A stretch of 64,000 nt of DNA from Erwinia billingiae Eb661 (GCF_000196615.1 NC_014306.1:930001-994000); one strand, 5' to 3'; shown: positions 1 to 9,098, numbered from the stretch's first letter. Translations and numbers: made by a program. The notes: a model not told the origin generated them from the letters alone.

Positions 1-1136
1 GCGTGGATGATATTCCGCTGATCCTGCAAGACAAACGATTAAGCAGCGACGGCAGTAAAATCGATTATCAGCTGGATATCATGAGCGCGGCGGTGGGCTG
101 GTTTGGCGATACTATGCTGACCAATGGCGCCATTTACCCTCAGCACGCCGTGCCGCGCGGCTGGTTACGTCTGCGCGTGCTGAACGGCTGTAATGCGCGC
201 ACGCTGAACCTGACCGCCTGCGATCGTCGTTCGTTGTACGTTATCGCCAGCGATGGCGGATTGCTGGCCGAGCCGGTTGAGCTGACAGAGCTGCCGATGA
301 TGCCGGGTGAACGCTTTGAAATCATGGTTGATACCCGCGATGGCAAAGAGTTCGATCTGCAAACGCTTCCCGTGCGGCAGATGGGCATGTCGCTGGCACC
401 GTTTAACCAGCCGTTGCCGATACTGCACATTGTGCCGCTACAAATTATGGCCAGCGGCACGCTGCCGGACAGCCTGGTCGAGATGCCGGCTTTACCTTCC
501 ACTGAAGGGATTGCTGAACGACAGCTTAAACTGACCATGGATCCGGAACTCGATCGCCGTGGCATGCTCGCCCTGATGGAGAAATACGGCCACGCGGCCA
601 TGGCCGGCATGAGCGGCGATGCGCATGATAACGACAGGGATGATGCGGGCATGGCTGGCATGGATCACAGCAAAATGGCCGGGATGGAACAGGCGCCTGT
701 GGCCGGCACCGACCATAGCAAGATGGCGGGCATGGATGATGGCGCGATTTCCGGTATGGATCACGGCGGCGATAAGACGGCCCGGGATTTCCACAGCGGC
801 AACCGAATCAATGGCAAAGCCTTTGATATGAATACGCCGTCCTTTGACGTGAAGCGTGGGGTTGTTGAGAAGTGGACGATTTCGGGTGAAGGCGACGAGA
901 TGCTGCACCCGTTCCATATTCATGGCACCCAGTTCCGTATCCTGTCAGAAAATGGCAAACCCCCGGCAGCGCATCGCAGCGGCTGGAAGGATATTGTCAG
1001 GGTTGAGGGCTGGCGCAGCGAGGTGTTGGTGCGTTTTGACAACCTGGCGGCGAAAGATCAGGCCTATATGGCGCACTGTCATCTGCTGGAACATGAAGAT
1101 ACCGGCATGATGCTCGGCTTTACGGTGAGCGAGTAA
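1..1136 (+). CDS. cueO: Multicopper oxidase CueO, 3' part (5' end outside window)
   Basis: Periplasmic cuprous oxidase of copper tolerance. Only about the last 377 residues are present; the family is about 515 residues, so the signal peptide and first cupredoxin domain lie upstream. The frame is open from base 3 and no start codon is assigned. Copper ligand motifs of the C-terminal cupredoxin domain are visible: HPFHIHG at 906-926 and the HCH...EH type-1/trinuclear motif at 1074-1097. A Met/His-rich insert (about 595-775) with repeats of the MDHSKMAGM type matches the CueO methionine-rich segment that binds Cu(I). Translation ends at TAA 1134-1136 and a strong hairpin follows. Confidence 0.95.
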   Translation, partial: VDDIPLILQDKRLSSDGSKIDYQLDIMSAAVGWFGDTMLTNGAIYPQHAVPRGWLRLRVLNGCNARTLNLTACDRRSLYVIASDGGLLAEPVELTELPMMPGERFEIMVDTRDGKEFDLQTLPVRQMGMSLAPFNQPLPILHIVPLQIMASGTLPDSLVEMPALPSTEGIAERQLKLTMDPELDRRGMLALMEKYGHAAMAGMSGDAHDNDRDDAGMAGMDHSKMAGMEQAPVAGTDHSKMAGMDDGAISGMDHGGDKTARDFHSGNRINGKAFDMNTPSFDVKRGVVEKWTISGEGDEMLHPFHIHGTQFRILSENGKPPAAHRSGWKDIVRVEGWRSEVLVRFDNLAAKDQAYMAHCHLLEHEDTGMMLGFTVSE

Positions 1137-1151
1137 CGCCCGTAAAATCCC

Positions 1152-1190
1152 TCACCCGTGGAACAGTGACGCCTTCCACGGGTGAATTTC
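1152..1190 (+). terminator. Hairpin after cueO
   Basis: A perfect 12-bp stem (1152-1163 with 1174-1185) and a 10-nt loop start 15 bases after the cueO stop. The U-tract is short (ATTTCC), so termination is likely but not certain. Confidence 0.6.
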
Positions 1191-1540
1191 CTGCCTGACT
1201 TGCCCGCACACCTTCTGTGAATAATCTGAATTTGGCTTAAGTTATTTGCGATTGAAAAATAAGACCAGCATTTATTTAATGAGATTTAACCGAGTCGACC
1301 TGAATATTACATGGTATTAGTTCTTATTTTAACCTGCTGTAAGATCTGTTTTTTCCTGCCTTAGCTGTTTTCTGAAATTAAAATCCCAGCCCGGATGAAC
1401 TCTGTTATTGGCTGGTCTTGGTGATATTAAGCGAAAATATGCCTGCCCGTAGCAGTGTTGGAACGTTAATGCTTTCTTGACTGATATTCATTGCGGCAAT
1501 AAGTTGAAATAACTTCCCCTTACACAAAGCTGACACTCTG
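1191..1540. other. AT-rich gap before the glycosyltransferase gene
   Basis: No credible ORF or RNA gene is visible. The stretch is clearly more AT-rich than the flanking core genes. It contains a block (1321-1378) resembling sequence upstream of the acyltransferase gene at 7.4 kb. Confidence 0.6.
1321..1378 (+). promoter_or_regulatory. Shared upstream motif, copy 1 (putative)
   Basis: Three short blocks occur in order: TTCTTATTTTAACC, then AGATCTGTTT, then GCTGTTTTCTGAAAT. Nearly the same blocks recur at 7393-7435, upstream of the acyltransferase gene, with shorter spacers. Both copies lie 100-200 bases before accessory surface-type genes. The function is unknown; a common promoter or leader element is an inference. 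Confidence 0.35.
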
Positions 1541-2509
1541 ATGAATGCGCATGAGCTGGTGAAAGAAAAAGTAACTTATACGGCAGATGGCAATCTTAAT
1601 GCCGATATTCATATTCTGTTTACCACGGATAAACGCTATCTGACGTATTGTGGCGTTTGTATTTTTTCAATCATTGATAAAAATCCGGCACTGAATATTA
1701 CCTTCCACCTGTTCACCGATGAGTATAACGACCTTTTCCCGGCGTCGTTCTTTACCCGTTATCCCAATGTCAGCGTGGTGGTGTATCTGCTGAATAATGC
1801 GGTATTCGATGGACTGCAGGTGTATGATTTCTATCCCAGATCAATCTACTACCGCATAGTGGCCTCCAACATCCTGCATGAGCAGGTGAGCCAACTGCTG
1901 TACCTCGACTGCGATATCGTCTGTGATGGCAACATTGCTCCGTTATTAGCCATCGACATGGCGGACTACACCATCGCTGCCGTGCAGGATAAGGGAATGA
2001 ACAGCGACTATTTGACCTATCTGGGGTTAAGCAAAGAGAAAAAATACTTCAATTCTGGCGTGATGTTAATTAACACGCAGGCCTGGGTTGATCATGATGT
2101 GACGGCGGAATTCTTCGTTAAAATCAAAGATAAAAAATACACTTTCCCGGATCAGGATTGCCTGAATATCATCCTGGATAATGAAGTGTATTTTATAGAG
2201 CCAGAATTTAACTTTATTCCTAAAAATAAAAGCACCAATAAAGCGCCGGTGTTTATTCATTATGCCGGGCAGACTAAACCCTGGAGCGTTTCCATCGATG
2301 AGTCGGGTTATAATAAAAAATACATTGATATGTATAACCGCTCACCGTGGAAAGACGTCCCGCTGGAGTTGCCGAAAAAAGCCTTTGAATCCTATCACTA
2401 CGCGAAAAAGCTGCTGATGAAGAAACGTCTGATTCAGGCAGCGTATTGGCTGACCGTCTCGACGTTTCAATTCACCGCCAAAAAATTGCGCAGCAAGGCC
2501 GCAGGTTAA
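1541..2509 (+). CDS. Glycosyltransferase family 8, LPS core hexosyltransferase-like
   Basis: Predicted to transfer a hexose from a UDP-sugar in the cytoplasm, as WaaO/WaaI/LgtC-type enzymes do in lipopolysaccharide core synthesis. The 322-residue protein has an N-terminal GT8 fold opening (DIHILFTTD, about 22-30), the metal-binding DxD at D123-C-D125 ([10 protein letters not shown]), the acceptor-site FNSGVML (169-175) and the HYAGQTKPW motif (239-247) typical of LgtC/WaaO. The C-terminal [12 protein letters not shown] segment matches the GT8 C-terminal extension of Waa enzymes. Start is the ATG at 1541; no clear ribosome-binding site precedes it. The gene is AT-rich relative to its neighbours and stands alone, away from a waa locus. 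Donor and acceptor cannot be read from the sequence. Its stop overlaps that of the convergent PLP gene. Confidence 0.85.
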   Translation: MNAHELVKEKVTYTADGNLNADIHILFTTDKRYLTYCGVCIFSIIDKNPALNITFHLFTDEYNDLFPASFFTRYPNVSVVVYLLNNAVFDGLQVYDFYPRSIYYRIVASNILHEQVSQLLYLDCDIVCDGNIAPLLAIDMADYTIAAVQDKGMNSDYLTYLGLSKEKKYFNSGVMLINTQAWVDHDVTAEFFVKIKDKKYTFPDQDCLNIILDNEVYFIEPEFNFIPKNKSTNKAPVFIHYAGQTKPWSVSIDESGYNKKYIDMYNRSPWKDVPLELPKKAFESYHYAKKLLMKKRLIQAAYWLTVSTFQFTAKKLRSKAAG

Positions 2510-3789
2510 AGGGCTGACAGCGCGATCTTGAGATCCTCAATCAGGTCATCTTTGTTTTCGATGCCGATTGAGACCCGCACGGTTGCCTCGCTGATGCCAA
2601 TTCTTGCCCGGACATCAGCAGGGACGCCGGAGTGGGTGGTGCTGGCCGGATGGCTGGCCAGTGATTCTGTACCGCCCAGGCTGACCGCCAGTTTAAACAG
2701 CTGCAGCGTATTCAGCAGCTTAAACGCGGCGGGCTGTCCGCCAACCACATCAAAGGAGAAGGTCGAGCCTGCGCCGCTGCATTGCTTGCTGAATGTCTTG
2801 CCCGCCGGTGAATCCGGCTCAAGGAACGACAGTGAATGCAGCTTGGCGATTTTCTCGTGCCCGCGCAGGAAGCCCGCAACGGCGACGGCATTGTCATTGG
2901 CCCGCTCCATTCGTAACGCCAGCGTTTCCAGCGAACGGCCAATCATCCAGCTGGAATGCGGATCAAGCTGGGTGCCAATCGCGCTTCGTAGCGCTTTAAT
3001 CTGCCTGACCAGCGCTTTGCTGCCCATCACCGCACCGGCAATCAAATCTGAATGGCCGCCAACATACTTGGTCAGCGAATAGAGCGACAGATCCGCGCCG
3101 TGCTCAATAGGGCGCTGGAAAACCGGGCCGAGCAGGGTGTTATCGCAGGCAATGATTGGGCGATGCTGCTGCTGCTGCTCAATGGCGTCGGCCACCCGTT
3201 TAATCAGGGCGATATCCACCAGACTGTTGGTCGGGTTGGCCGGTGATTCAATCAGGATCACCGACACGCGGCCCAGCTTCATCGCGTCTTCAGCGGCGGC
3301 CTGTACGATCGCCTCATCTAACCCATCAGAAAACCCTACCGCCGCCACTTTCAGCTTGCTGAAGGTTTTGCTTAACAGCGTCTCGGTGCCGCCGTACAGC
3401 GGCTGAGAATGGAGGATCGCATCGCCAGGTTCGACCAATGCCAGCAGCGTGGTGGAGATGGCGGACATGCCGGAGGAAAAGAGTGCAGCGCTCTCGGTGC
3501 GTTCATATATTGCCAGCCGGTCTTCAACAATCTCACTGTTAGGGTGATTAAAACGTGAATAGACCAGACCATTGGCGCCGCCCGCCGGTGGTTCTTTGCG
3601 TCCCGAGACGTAATCAAAGAAATCCCGGCCTTCTTCTGCGGTATTAAAGACGAAGGTTGAGGTAAGAAACACCGGCGGTTTGACCGCGCCTTCAGACAGC
3701 GCCGGATCGTAGCCATAATTAAGCATTTGGGTTTCGGGCTGAAGCTCACGACTGCCAATATGGGTCTTCTTAGAATGGGGAGAGGCCAT
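2506..3789 (-). CDS. Cystathionine gamma-synthase-family PLP enzyme
   Basis: A Cys/Met-metabolism PLP-dependent enzyme of 427 residues, a group that includes cystathionine gamma-synthase, O-acyl-homoserine sulfhydrylase and methionine gamma-lyase. Visible family features are the YSRFNHPN substrate/PLP segment (77-84), SSGMSAI (105-111), ESPANPT (181-187) and the PLP lysine K241 in [11 protein letters not shown]. Compared with MetB (about 386 residues) it has an N-terminal extension and a glycine-rich insert near 60-75, so it is probably not the housekeeping MetB. Its promoter region holds two tandem met-box-like octamers (3927-3942), which supports a role in methionine or sulfur metabolism. 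The exact reaction is not determined. It sits where E. coli carries gcd. Confidence 0.85.
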   Translation of the reverse strand: MASPHSKKTHIGSRELQPETQMLNYGYDPALSEGAVKPPVFLTSTFVFNTAEEGRDFFDYVSGRKEPPAGGANGLVYSRFNHPNSEIVEDRLAIYERTESAALFSSGMSAISTTLLALVEPGDAILHSQPLYGGTETLLSKTFSKLKVAAVGFSDGLDEAIVQAAAEDAMKLGRVSVILIESPANPTNSLVDIALIKRVADAIEQQQQHRPIIACDNTLLGPVFQRPIEHGADLSLYSLTKYVGGHSDLIAGAVMGSKALVRQIKALRSAIGTQLDPHSSWMIGRSLETLALRMERANDNAVAVAGFLRGHEKIAKLHSLSFLEPDSPAGKTFSKQCSGAGSTFSFDVVGGQPAAFKLLNTLQLFKLAVSLGGTESLASHPASTTHSGVPADVRARIGISEATVRVSIGIENKDDLIEDLKIALSAL

Positions 3790-3926
3790 TCAAACTCCTG
3801 CCGCTGAGGCATGCTGAGGGGGTTAAAGTGAGCATACGTTATCATGGGCCCAATCGCGCTGATAAATGAATTATCGTTCTATGGTTAAAACCTTTTGCAT
3901 GATTAAATATGGCTTTCCCGACAGAT

Positions 3927-3942
3927 AGAAGTCTATACGTCT
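3927..3942 (-). promoter_or_regulatory. Putative MetJ operator (two tandem met boxes)
   Basis: Two adjacent octamers, AGAAGTCT and ATACGTCT, each match 7 of 8 positions of the MetJ met-box consensus AGACGTCT. They lie 138-153 bases before the start codon of the minus-strand PLP gene. A weak candidate promoter on that strand (TAGACT, 18-nt gap, CATATT) would place the boxes over its -35. Repression by MetJ with S-adenosylmethionine is inferred. The divergent hpt gene is a less likely target. Confidence 0.55.
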
Positions 3943-4044
3943 GCTGCTAATTCCGCTGCGCGGTTTGCGCAACAAGGGGAAAACGACGGCGGAACTGTGA
4001 TAGACTTCGCTGCTTCCCTTAAGCCATCAAGAACGACAAAAGTT

Positions 4045-4581
4045 ATGAAACATACCGTAGAAGTGATGATCCCCGAAGACGAGATCGCGAAACGCATTGC
4101 CGAGCTCGGTCAGCAGATTACCGAACAATATAAAGACAGTGGCAGCGACATGGTGCTGGTGGGCCTGTTGCGCGGCTCCTTTATGTTCATGGCCGATCTG
4201 TGCCGTAAAATTGAGGTGTCCCACGAAGTCGATTTTATGACGGCATCCAGCTACGGCAGCGGCATGTCAAGCACCCGCGATGTGCGCATCCTGAAAGATC
4301 TGGATGAAGATATTCGTGGCAAGGACGTGCTGATCGTTGAAGACATCATCGATTCCGGCAATACGCTGAGCAAAGTGCGTGAGATCCTCAGCCTGCGTCA
4401 GCCAAAATCTCTGGCCATTTGTACGCTGCTGGATAAGCCCGATCGCCGTGAAGTGGAGGTGCCGGTTGAATACGTCGGCTTCACCATTCCTGACGAGTTC
4501 GTGGTGGGATACGGCATTGATTATGCCCAGCGTTATCGTCATCTGCCGTACGTCGGCAAAGTGGTGATGCTGGAAGAGTAA
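4045..4581 (+). CDS. hpt: Hypoxanthine phosphoribosyltransferase
   Basis: Cytoplasmic purine-salvage enzyme that converts hypoxanthine and PRPP to IMP. The 178-residue protein aligns end to end with E. coli Hpt. The PRPP-binding loop [14 protein letters not shown] is intact, and the C-terminal [14 protein letters not shown] segment is typical. The ATG at 4045 (MKHTVEV) was chosen because it gives the family length; an in-frame GTG at 3997 would add 16 non-conserved residues. It is transcribed divergently from the accessory PLP gene and convergently with can. Confidence 0.97.
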   Translation: MKHTVEVMIPEDEIAKRIAELGQQITEQYKDSGSDMVLVGLLRGSFMFMADLCRKIEVSHEVDFMTASSYGSGMSSTRDVRILKDLDEDIRGKDVLIVEDIIDSGNTLSKVREILSLRQPKSLAICTLLDKPDRREVEVPVEYVGFTIPDEFVVGYGIDYAQRYRHLPYVGKVVMLEE

Positions 4582-4613
4582 TTACGCAGGCAGGGTTACA
4601 GCACAAACGACTA

Positions 4614-4632
4614 AGGCCGGTTTTTCCGGCCT
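4614..4632. terminator. Hairpin between hpt and can
   Basis: A 7-bp GC stem AGGCCGG/CCGGCCT with a TTTTT loop lies between convergent hpt and can. There is no clear U-run on either strand, so it is a weak or shared terminator. Confidence 0.45.
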
Positions 4633-4651
4633 GATATAAGATGCGAACCCG

Positions 4652-5314
4652 TTAATCCGGGCTTTGTACGTCGTTCAGCAAGTTGGCGATACCATGGCGG
4701 TAACGTTGCTCAAGGATTTCACGGTTTGTGGCAGCCACTTCCAGATCGCGCAGATAGCCGTCCTGAATACCGTAAACCCAACCGTGGATAGTCACATTCT
4801 GACCGCGTTTCCACGCAGACTGCATCACGGTGGAATGACCCAGGTTATACACCTGCTCAATCACGTTGATTTCACACAGTTTGTCAAAGCGTTTTTCCGG
4901 CGGCAGTTCACCCAGTATCGCGCTATGCTTGTACCACAAATCACGGATATGCAGCAGCCAGTTGTTGATCAGACCCAGTTCTGGATTCTCAACCGCCGCC
5001 TGGACACCGCCGCAGCCATAGTGACCGCAGATGATGATGTGTTCCACTTCTAACACTTCAACGGCGTACTGCACCACGGACAGACAGTTCAGGTCCGTGT
5101 GAATGACCAGGTTGGCCACGTTGCGGTGAACAAACAGTTCGCCCGGCTCCAGGCCGGTCAGGCGCTCGGCGGGAACGCGGCTGTCAGAGCAGCCAATCCA
5201 CAGAAAACGCGGCTTCTGCGCCAGTGAGAGACGCTCGAAGAAGCCTGGGTCTTCCTCTTTGAGCAGCTTGGACCACTCGCGGTTGTTGCTGATAAGGGTA
5301 TCAATATCTTTCAT
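4652..5314 (-). CDS. can: Beta-class carbonic anhydrase
   Basis: Interconverts CO2 and bicarbonate, supplying bicarbonate to carboxylases in the cytoplasm. The 220-residue length equals E. coli Can. Zinc ligands of the type II beta class are all present: C42, D44, H98 and C101 (CSDSR and HYGC motifs). The start is the ATG at 5314 (MKDIDTL), giving the family N terminus; upstream in-frame codons lack conservation. It is divergent from yadG, with about 107 bases between start codons. Confidence 0.97.
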   Translation of the reverse strand: MKDIDTLISNNREWSKLLKEEDPGFFERLSLAQKPRFLWIGCSDSRVPAERLTGLEPGELFVHRNVANLVIHTDLNCLSVVQYAVEVLEVEHIIICGHYGCGGVQAAVENPELGLINNWLLHIRDLWYKHSAILGELPPEKRFDKLCEINVIEQVYNLGHSTVMQSAWKRGQNVTIHGWVYGIQDGYLRDLEVAATNREILEQRYRHGIANLLNDVQSPD

Positions 5315-5421
5315 GTTAGTGTCGACCAATACTCGAAATGCGTTGCAATAATATAGGCCAACGCGGCGTGATTTAAAACGGCAAACAAGAAAACCACACA
5401 AAACAGGGCACTCTTTTACCT

Positions 5422-6348
5422 ATGACTTATGCACTGGAACTTGAAAAACTGACCAAAACCTATGCAGGCGGCGTTCAGGCCCTCAAGGGAATTGATCTCA
5501 ATGTAGAAGCCGGTGACTTCTATGCGCTGCTGGGTCCGAACGGAGCCGGCAAGTCCACCACGATTGGCATTATCAGCTCGCTGGTTAACAAAACGGCCGG
5601 TAAGGTGCGCGTCTTTGGTTATGACCTGCAGCAGGATGTGGTCAATGCCAAACGCCAGCTGGGCCTGGTGCCACAGGAGTTCAACTTCAACCAGTTTGAG
5701 ACCGTGATGCAAATCGTGGTCAGCCAGGCTGGTCTGTACGGCGTGGAAAAGCCGGAGGCGCTGAAGCGTGCTGAAAAATACCTGAAGCAGCTCGATCTGT
5801 GGGAGAAGCGCAACGAGCGTGCGCGCATGCTCTCCGGCGGCATGAAGCGTCGTCTGATGATTGCCCGTGCCCTGATGCACGAGCCAAAACTGCTGATCCT
5901 CGATGAACCTACCGCCGGTGTCGACATTGAGCTGCGTCGTTCGATGTGGACCTTCCTGCAGGATTTGAATGCCAAAGGCACCACCATCATCCTCACCACC
6001 CACTATCTGGAAGAAGCTGAAATGCTGTGCCGCAATATCGGCATCATTCAGCGCGGTGAGCTGGTGGAAAACACCTCGATGAAAGGGCTGTTGTCGAAGC
6101 TGAAATCCGAAACCTTCATCCTCGATTTGGCGGCGAAAAGTCCGTTGCCACAACTGGAAGGTTTCCAGTATCGCCTGACGGACACCTCGACGCTGGAAGT
6201 GGAAGTGCTTCGCGAGCAGGGCTTGAACAGCGTGTTCAGCCAGCTCAGCCATCAGGGCGTGCAGGTATTAAGTATGCGCAACAAGGCTAACCGTCTTGAG
6301 GAGCTGTTTGTCGACCTGGTCAACGGTCGCAAAGGAGAGAAATCATGA
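5422..6348 (+). CDS. yadG: ABC transporter ATP-binding protein YadG
   Basis: ATPase subunit of a putative ABC-2 type exporter; the substrate is unknown. It has 308 residues with Walker A GPNGAGKS (38-45), signature LSGG (137-140) and Walker B LLILDEP (157-163) followed by the H-loop TTHYLEEAE. It is near-identical in layout to E. coli YadG. Its stop overlaps the yadH start by 4 bases (ATGA), so the two are translationally coupled. Confidence 0.95.
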   Translation: MTYALELEKLTKTYAGGVQALKGIDLNVEAGDFYALLGPNGAGKSTTIGIISSLVNKTAGKVRVFGYDLQQDVVNAKRQLGLVPQEFNFNQFETVMQIVVSQAGLYGVEKPEALKRAEKYLKQLDLWEKRNERARMLSGGMKRRLMIARALMHEPKLLILDEPTAGVDIELRRSMWTFLQDLNAKGTTIILTTHYLEEAEMLCRNIGIIQRGELVENTSMKGLLSKLKSETFILDLAAKSPLPQLEGFQYRLTDTSTLEVEVLREQGLNSVFSQLSHQGVQVLSMRNKANRLEELFVDLVNGRKGEKS

Positions 6349-7115
6349 CACACCTTTATTGGGTCGCTCTGAAGAGCATCTGGGGCAAAGAAGTTAACCG
6401 CTTTGCCCGTATCTGGATCCAGACGCTGGTGCCGCCAGTGATCACCATGACGCTGTATTTCATCATCTTCGGTAACTTAATCGGTTCCCGTATCGGTGAG
6501 ATGCACGGCTTCAGCTATATGCAGTTTATTGTGCCGGGCCTGATCATGATGGCGGTGATCACCAACGCCTATGCCAACGTGGCGTCGTCGTTCTTTAGTG
6601 CCAAATTCCAGCGCAATATTGAAGAGCTGCTGGTGGCACCGGTGCCGACTCACGTCATCATCGCCGGCTATGTTGGCGGCGGCGTTGCACGCGGTATCTG
6701 CGTGGGCGTGCTGGTCACGGCTATTTCGCTGTTCTTCGTGCCGTTCCAGGTTCACTCGTGGCTGATGGTGGCGGTGACGCTGCTGCTGACTGCGATCCTC
6801 TTCTCGCTGGCAGGTCTGCTGAATGCGGTGTTTGCCCGGACGTTTGACGATATCAGCCTGATCCCTACCTTCGTGCTGACCCCGCTGACCTACCTGGGCG
6901 GCGTATTTTATTCGCTAACTTTACTACCACCGATTTGGCAGATGATTTCCAAATTGAACCCGATTGTTTACATGATCAGCGGCTTCCGTTTTGGTTTCCT
7001 GGGCATTTCTGACGTGCCGGTGGTGTTCACTTTAGCGGTGCTGCTTGCCTTTATTGCGGTGTTCTATTTGCTGGTTTGGGTACTGATCCAACGTGGCAGA
7101 GGCCTGCGCACCTGA
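6345..7115 (+). CDS. yadH: ABC-2 type transporter permease YadH
   Basis: Inner-membrane permease that pairs with YadG. At 256 residues it matches the E. coli length. About six hydrophobic segments are visible, with the ABC-2 signature region near LTYLGGVFYSL and a conserved RNIEELLVAP segment (around 90). The exported substrate is not known. A long hairpin immediately after the stop ends the yadGH unit. Confidence 0.95.
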   Translation: MTHLYWVALKSIWGKEVNRFARIWIQTLVPPVITMTLYFIIFGNLIGSRIGEMHGFSYMQFIVPGLIMMAVITNAYANVASSFFSAKFQRNIEELLVAPVPTHVIIAGYVGGGVARGICVGVLVTAISLFFVPFQVHSWLMVAVTLLLTAILFSLAGLLNAVFARTFDDISLIPTFVLTPLTYLGGVFYSLTLLPPIWQMISKLNPIVYMISGFRFGFLGISDVPVVFTLAVLLAFIAVFYLLVWVLIQRGRGLRT

Positions 7116-7120
7116 TGTAT

Positions 7121-7164
7121 TTCAGGATCTCTTCCCGTCGGGGAGAGATCCTGAATTCTTCCCC
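7121..7164 (+). terminator. Terminator after yadH
   Basis: A 16-bp stem (TTCAGGATCTCTTCCC with its complement, one G-U pair) with a 3-nt loop ends at 7155 and is followed by a T-rich stretch. It starts 6 bases after the yadH stop. Confidence 0.75.
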
Positions 7165-7558
7165 CTTGTGACTACCCATTGTCTTTATTGATAATCTTCT
7201 CTTTCTCCCGCGGCCTGTCGATCGGATTCACCTCCGCGTTATCACATAATTTTAATTAATCTAAGTCCATTATTTATTCAAATCATTCTGAAGAACCATT
7301 AATGATTATTGCGCTAATAAAGCAACCTCCTTCCTCCAGTAATAAATACAGGCAATAACTTTATAAATACCGTTACGGTGCTTTAAGCATATTCTCATTT
7401 TACCCTTAGATCTGTTTCAGGCTGTTTTCTCAAATGTCAGTTTATGTATACTGGCGATTCACAATCAACGCCTGACGTTTCTTATGGCCAAAATATGATT
7501 CGCCATCAGGCAGGCTTGTTATTGCTATTACAATAATAACTATTGGCACGGGATAAAT
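7165..7558. other. AT-rich gap before the acyltransferase gene
   Basis: No ORF or RNA gene is supported. The region is strongly AT-rich compared with yadGH and panD. It carries the second copy of the shared upstream motif (7393-7435). Confidence 0.6.
7393..7435 (+). promoter_or_regulatory. Shared upstream motif, copy 2 (putative)
   Basis: The ordered blocks TTCTCATTTTACCC, AGATCTGTTT and GCTGTTTTCTCAAAT resemble those at 1321-1378. The copy lies about 125 bases upstream of the acyltransferase start. Its role is unknown. Confidence 0.35.
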
Positions 7559-8572
7559 ATGAACAGACTAACATGGGTTGATAACCTGCGTGGGATGAGT
7601 GTGCTTGCCGTTATTTTTCTACATAGCACTATCGCCGTAAATGGCGATGCCGGGCACCTTACCATCGTAACGAACACCGTTAACCATCTGCTGGAGCCCG
7701 TCAGACTGGGCCTGATGTTTTTTGTCTCAGGGCTGTTTGTGGACAGTGGATTGAAGAAAGGCTTTGATAGCTTTGCGAAAAATAAGGTCAAAAGCATTCT
7801 TTACCCGTTTATCGTCTGGGTGGCGATTTATGGCGGGCTGAAACTCCTGTTTAACTCGGTCTCCAATAAACCACAGTCGCCCATGAATATCCTGCTTTCG
7901 CATTTGACCGGCGGCGGCGATATTACCTGGTTTCTGCATTCGTTATTCATTTTCTTCATGATCATTCCCTTAGTGCGGCGCGTTCCATTTTATATTGTCA
8001 TTCCGCTGTCGCTGTTTATCAGTTATATCCTGCCAGAAATTCCCGCAGACAGCGTATTTGCTGGCTTTGATAACAGCCACGTTAACCGAATGTTTTACCT
8101 GTTCCCGTTCTTTTTCCTCGGGGATATGCTGGTACGAAAGCAGGTCGATATTCCCGCCGTCATCAGCAAAAAATCCATTTTATTACCTTCACTGTTATGT
8201 TTTATCGCGCTCTCTTCGATGAATCTGTTGATTGAGGAAGGCATTTCCTGGCAGCTGCTGGCGCCACTGGCCCTGTGCTCGATCCCGATCTTTATCTTCC
8301 TGGCGCTGCACACCAACGTGAAGCTGGTGCATTTTGTTGGCGTTAACTCGATTGTCTTTTACCTGTCGCACTATCTGGCCGTGCAGGTGTTTGCCAAAGC
8401 GGTGAAAATCAACAGCAGCAATATCCTGATCAGCGATCTGAAATTTATCGCGGCTTTCCTCTCCGCACTGCTGCTGCCGCTGGCTATCTGCTGGATACGC
8501 AAGCACGGGATGCTGAACTTCTTGTTCACCCTGAAGAAAAAGCCCAAGGTCACCGCCACGCTGGTGCATTAA
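7559..8572 (+). CDS. Membrane acyltransferase, acyltransferase-3 family
   Basis: Integral inner-membrane protein of 337 residues with about ten hydrophobic segments. The N terminus WVDNLRG...FLHS has the R-x10-H arrangement (R11 and H22) of the acyltransferase-3 family, which O-acylates surface polysaccharides, lipopolysaccharide, glucans or antibiotics. The opening also resembles OpgC. The acceptor is not readable from sequence. The start is the ATG at 7559. The gene and its upstream region are AT-rich and occupy the position of E. coli yadI/yadE, suggesting acquisition or lineage-specific retention. A perfect palindromic terminator follows. Confidence 0.85.
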   Translation: MNRLTWVDNLRGMSVLAVIFLHSTIAVNGDAGHLTIVTNTVNHLLEPVRLGLMFFVSGLFVDSGLKKGFDSFAKNKVKSILYPFIVWVAIYGGLKLLFNSVSNKPQSPMNILLSHLTGGGDITWFLHSLFIFFMIIPLVRRVPFYIVIPLSLFISYILPEIPADSVFAGFDNSHVNRMFYLFPFFFLGDMLVRKQVDIPAVISKKSILLPSLLCFIALSSMNLLIEEGISWQLLAPLALCSIPIFIFLALHTNVKLVHFVGVNSIVFYLSHYLAVQVFAKAVKINSSNILISDLKFIAAFLSALLLPLAICWIRKHGMLNFLFTLKKKPKVTATLVH

Positions 8573-8603
8573 GACCAAGCTATTCAGATTAGCAGGCAAT
8601 AAA

Positions 8604-8629
8604 AAAGGGCCGACCGCGGTCGGCCCTTT
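8604..8629. terminator. Bidirectional terminator, acyltransferase / panD
   Basis: A perfect 26-base palindrome (AAAGGGCCGACC with its complement), flanked by an A-run on the left and a T-run on the right, lies between the convergent acyltransferase gene and panD. Confidence 0.85.
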
Positions 8630-8652
8630 GCACGTTCGGACGGGGTAGGGGA

Positions 8653-9033
8653 TCAGGCAACCTGAACCGGAACCGCTTTCGCCAGACGCTTCATGACGTT
8701 TGCGCCTTCAAAATAGGCCACTTTCGGCTGCCATTCGCGTGCCTCTGCATCCGGCATATCCACATAAGAGCAGATAATCAAAATATCCCCTTCACAGGCA
8801 CAACGCGCTGCGGCACCGTTAACAGAGATAATCTTTGAGCCGCGCTCAGCCGCAATGGCATAGGTCGAGAAACGCTGGCCGTTAGTCACGTTGTAAATGT
8901 CGATCGCTTCGTATTGCAGAATGCCGGAAGCGTCGAGGAAATCCTGATCGATGGCACAGGAGCCTTCATAATTCAGATCCGCCTGAGTGACGGTCACCCG
9001 GTGAAGCTTGCCCTGCAGCATAGTACGGTTCAT
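8653..9033 (-). CDS. panD: Aspartate 1-decarboxylase precursor
   Basis: Pyruvoyl enzyme that makes beta-alanine for pantothenate synthesis. The 126-residue proenzyme has the self-cleavage site G24-S25 in YEGSCAI, where Ser25 becomes the pyruvoyl group. The start at 9033 (MNRTMLQG) gives the conserved N terminus; an upstream in-frame ATG at 9060 would add nine residues. panD lies 65 bases downstream of panC on the same strand, so panB, panC and panD may be co-expressed. Confidence 0.97.
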   Translation of the reverse strand: MNRTMLQGKLHRVTVTQADLNYEGSCAIDQDFLDASGILQYEAIDIYNVTNGQRFSTYAIAAERGSKIISVNGAAARCACEGDILIICSYVDMPDAEAREWQPKVAYFEGANVMKRLAKAVPVQVA

Positions 9034-9098
9034 AACCTTGTTACCTTTCTCGGAAATCACAAAAACGAACGCCAGGAACCCCTGAGCGCCAGTGACTG

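Noticed and set aside
1191..1540. Possible tRNA or attachment site beside the accessory genes
   Set aside because: No cloverleaf, CCA end, integrase or direct repeats could be seen in the gap.
5416..6252. 278-codon open frame on the minus strand
   Set aside because: Antisense to yadG; His/Gln-rich composition typical of a shadow frame.
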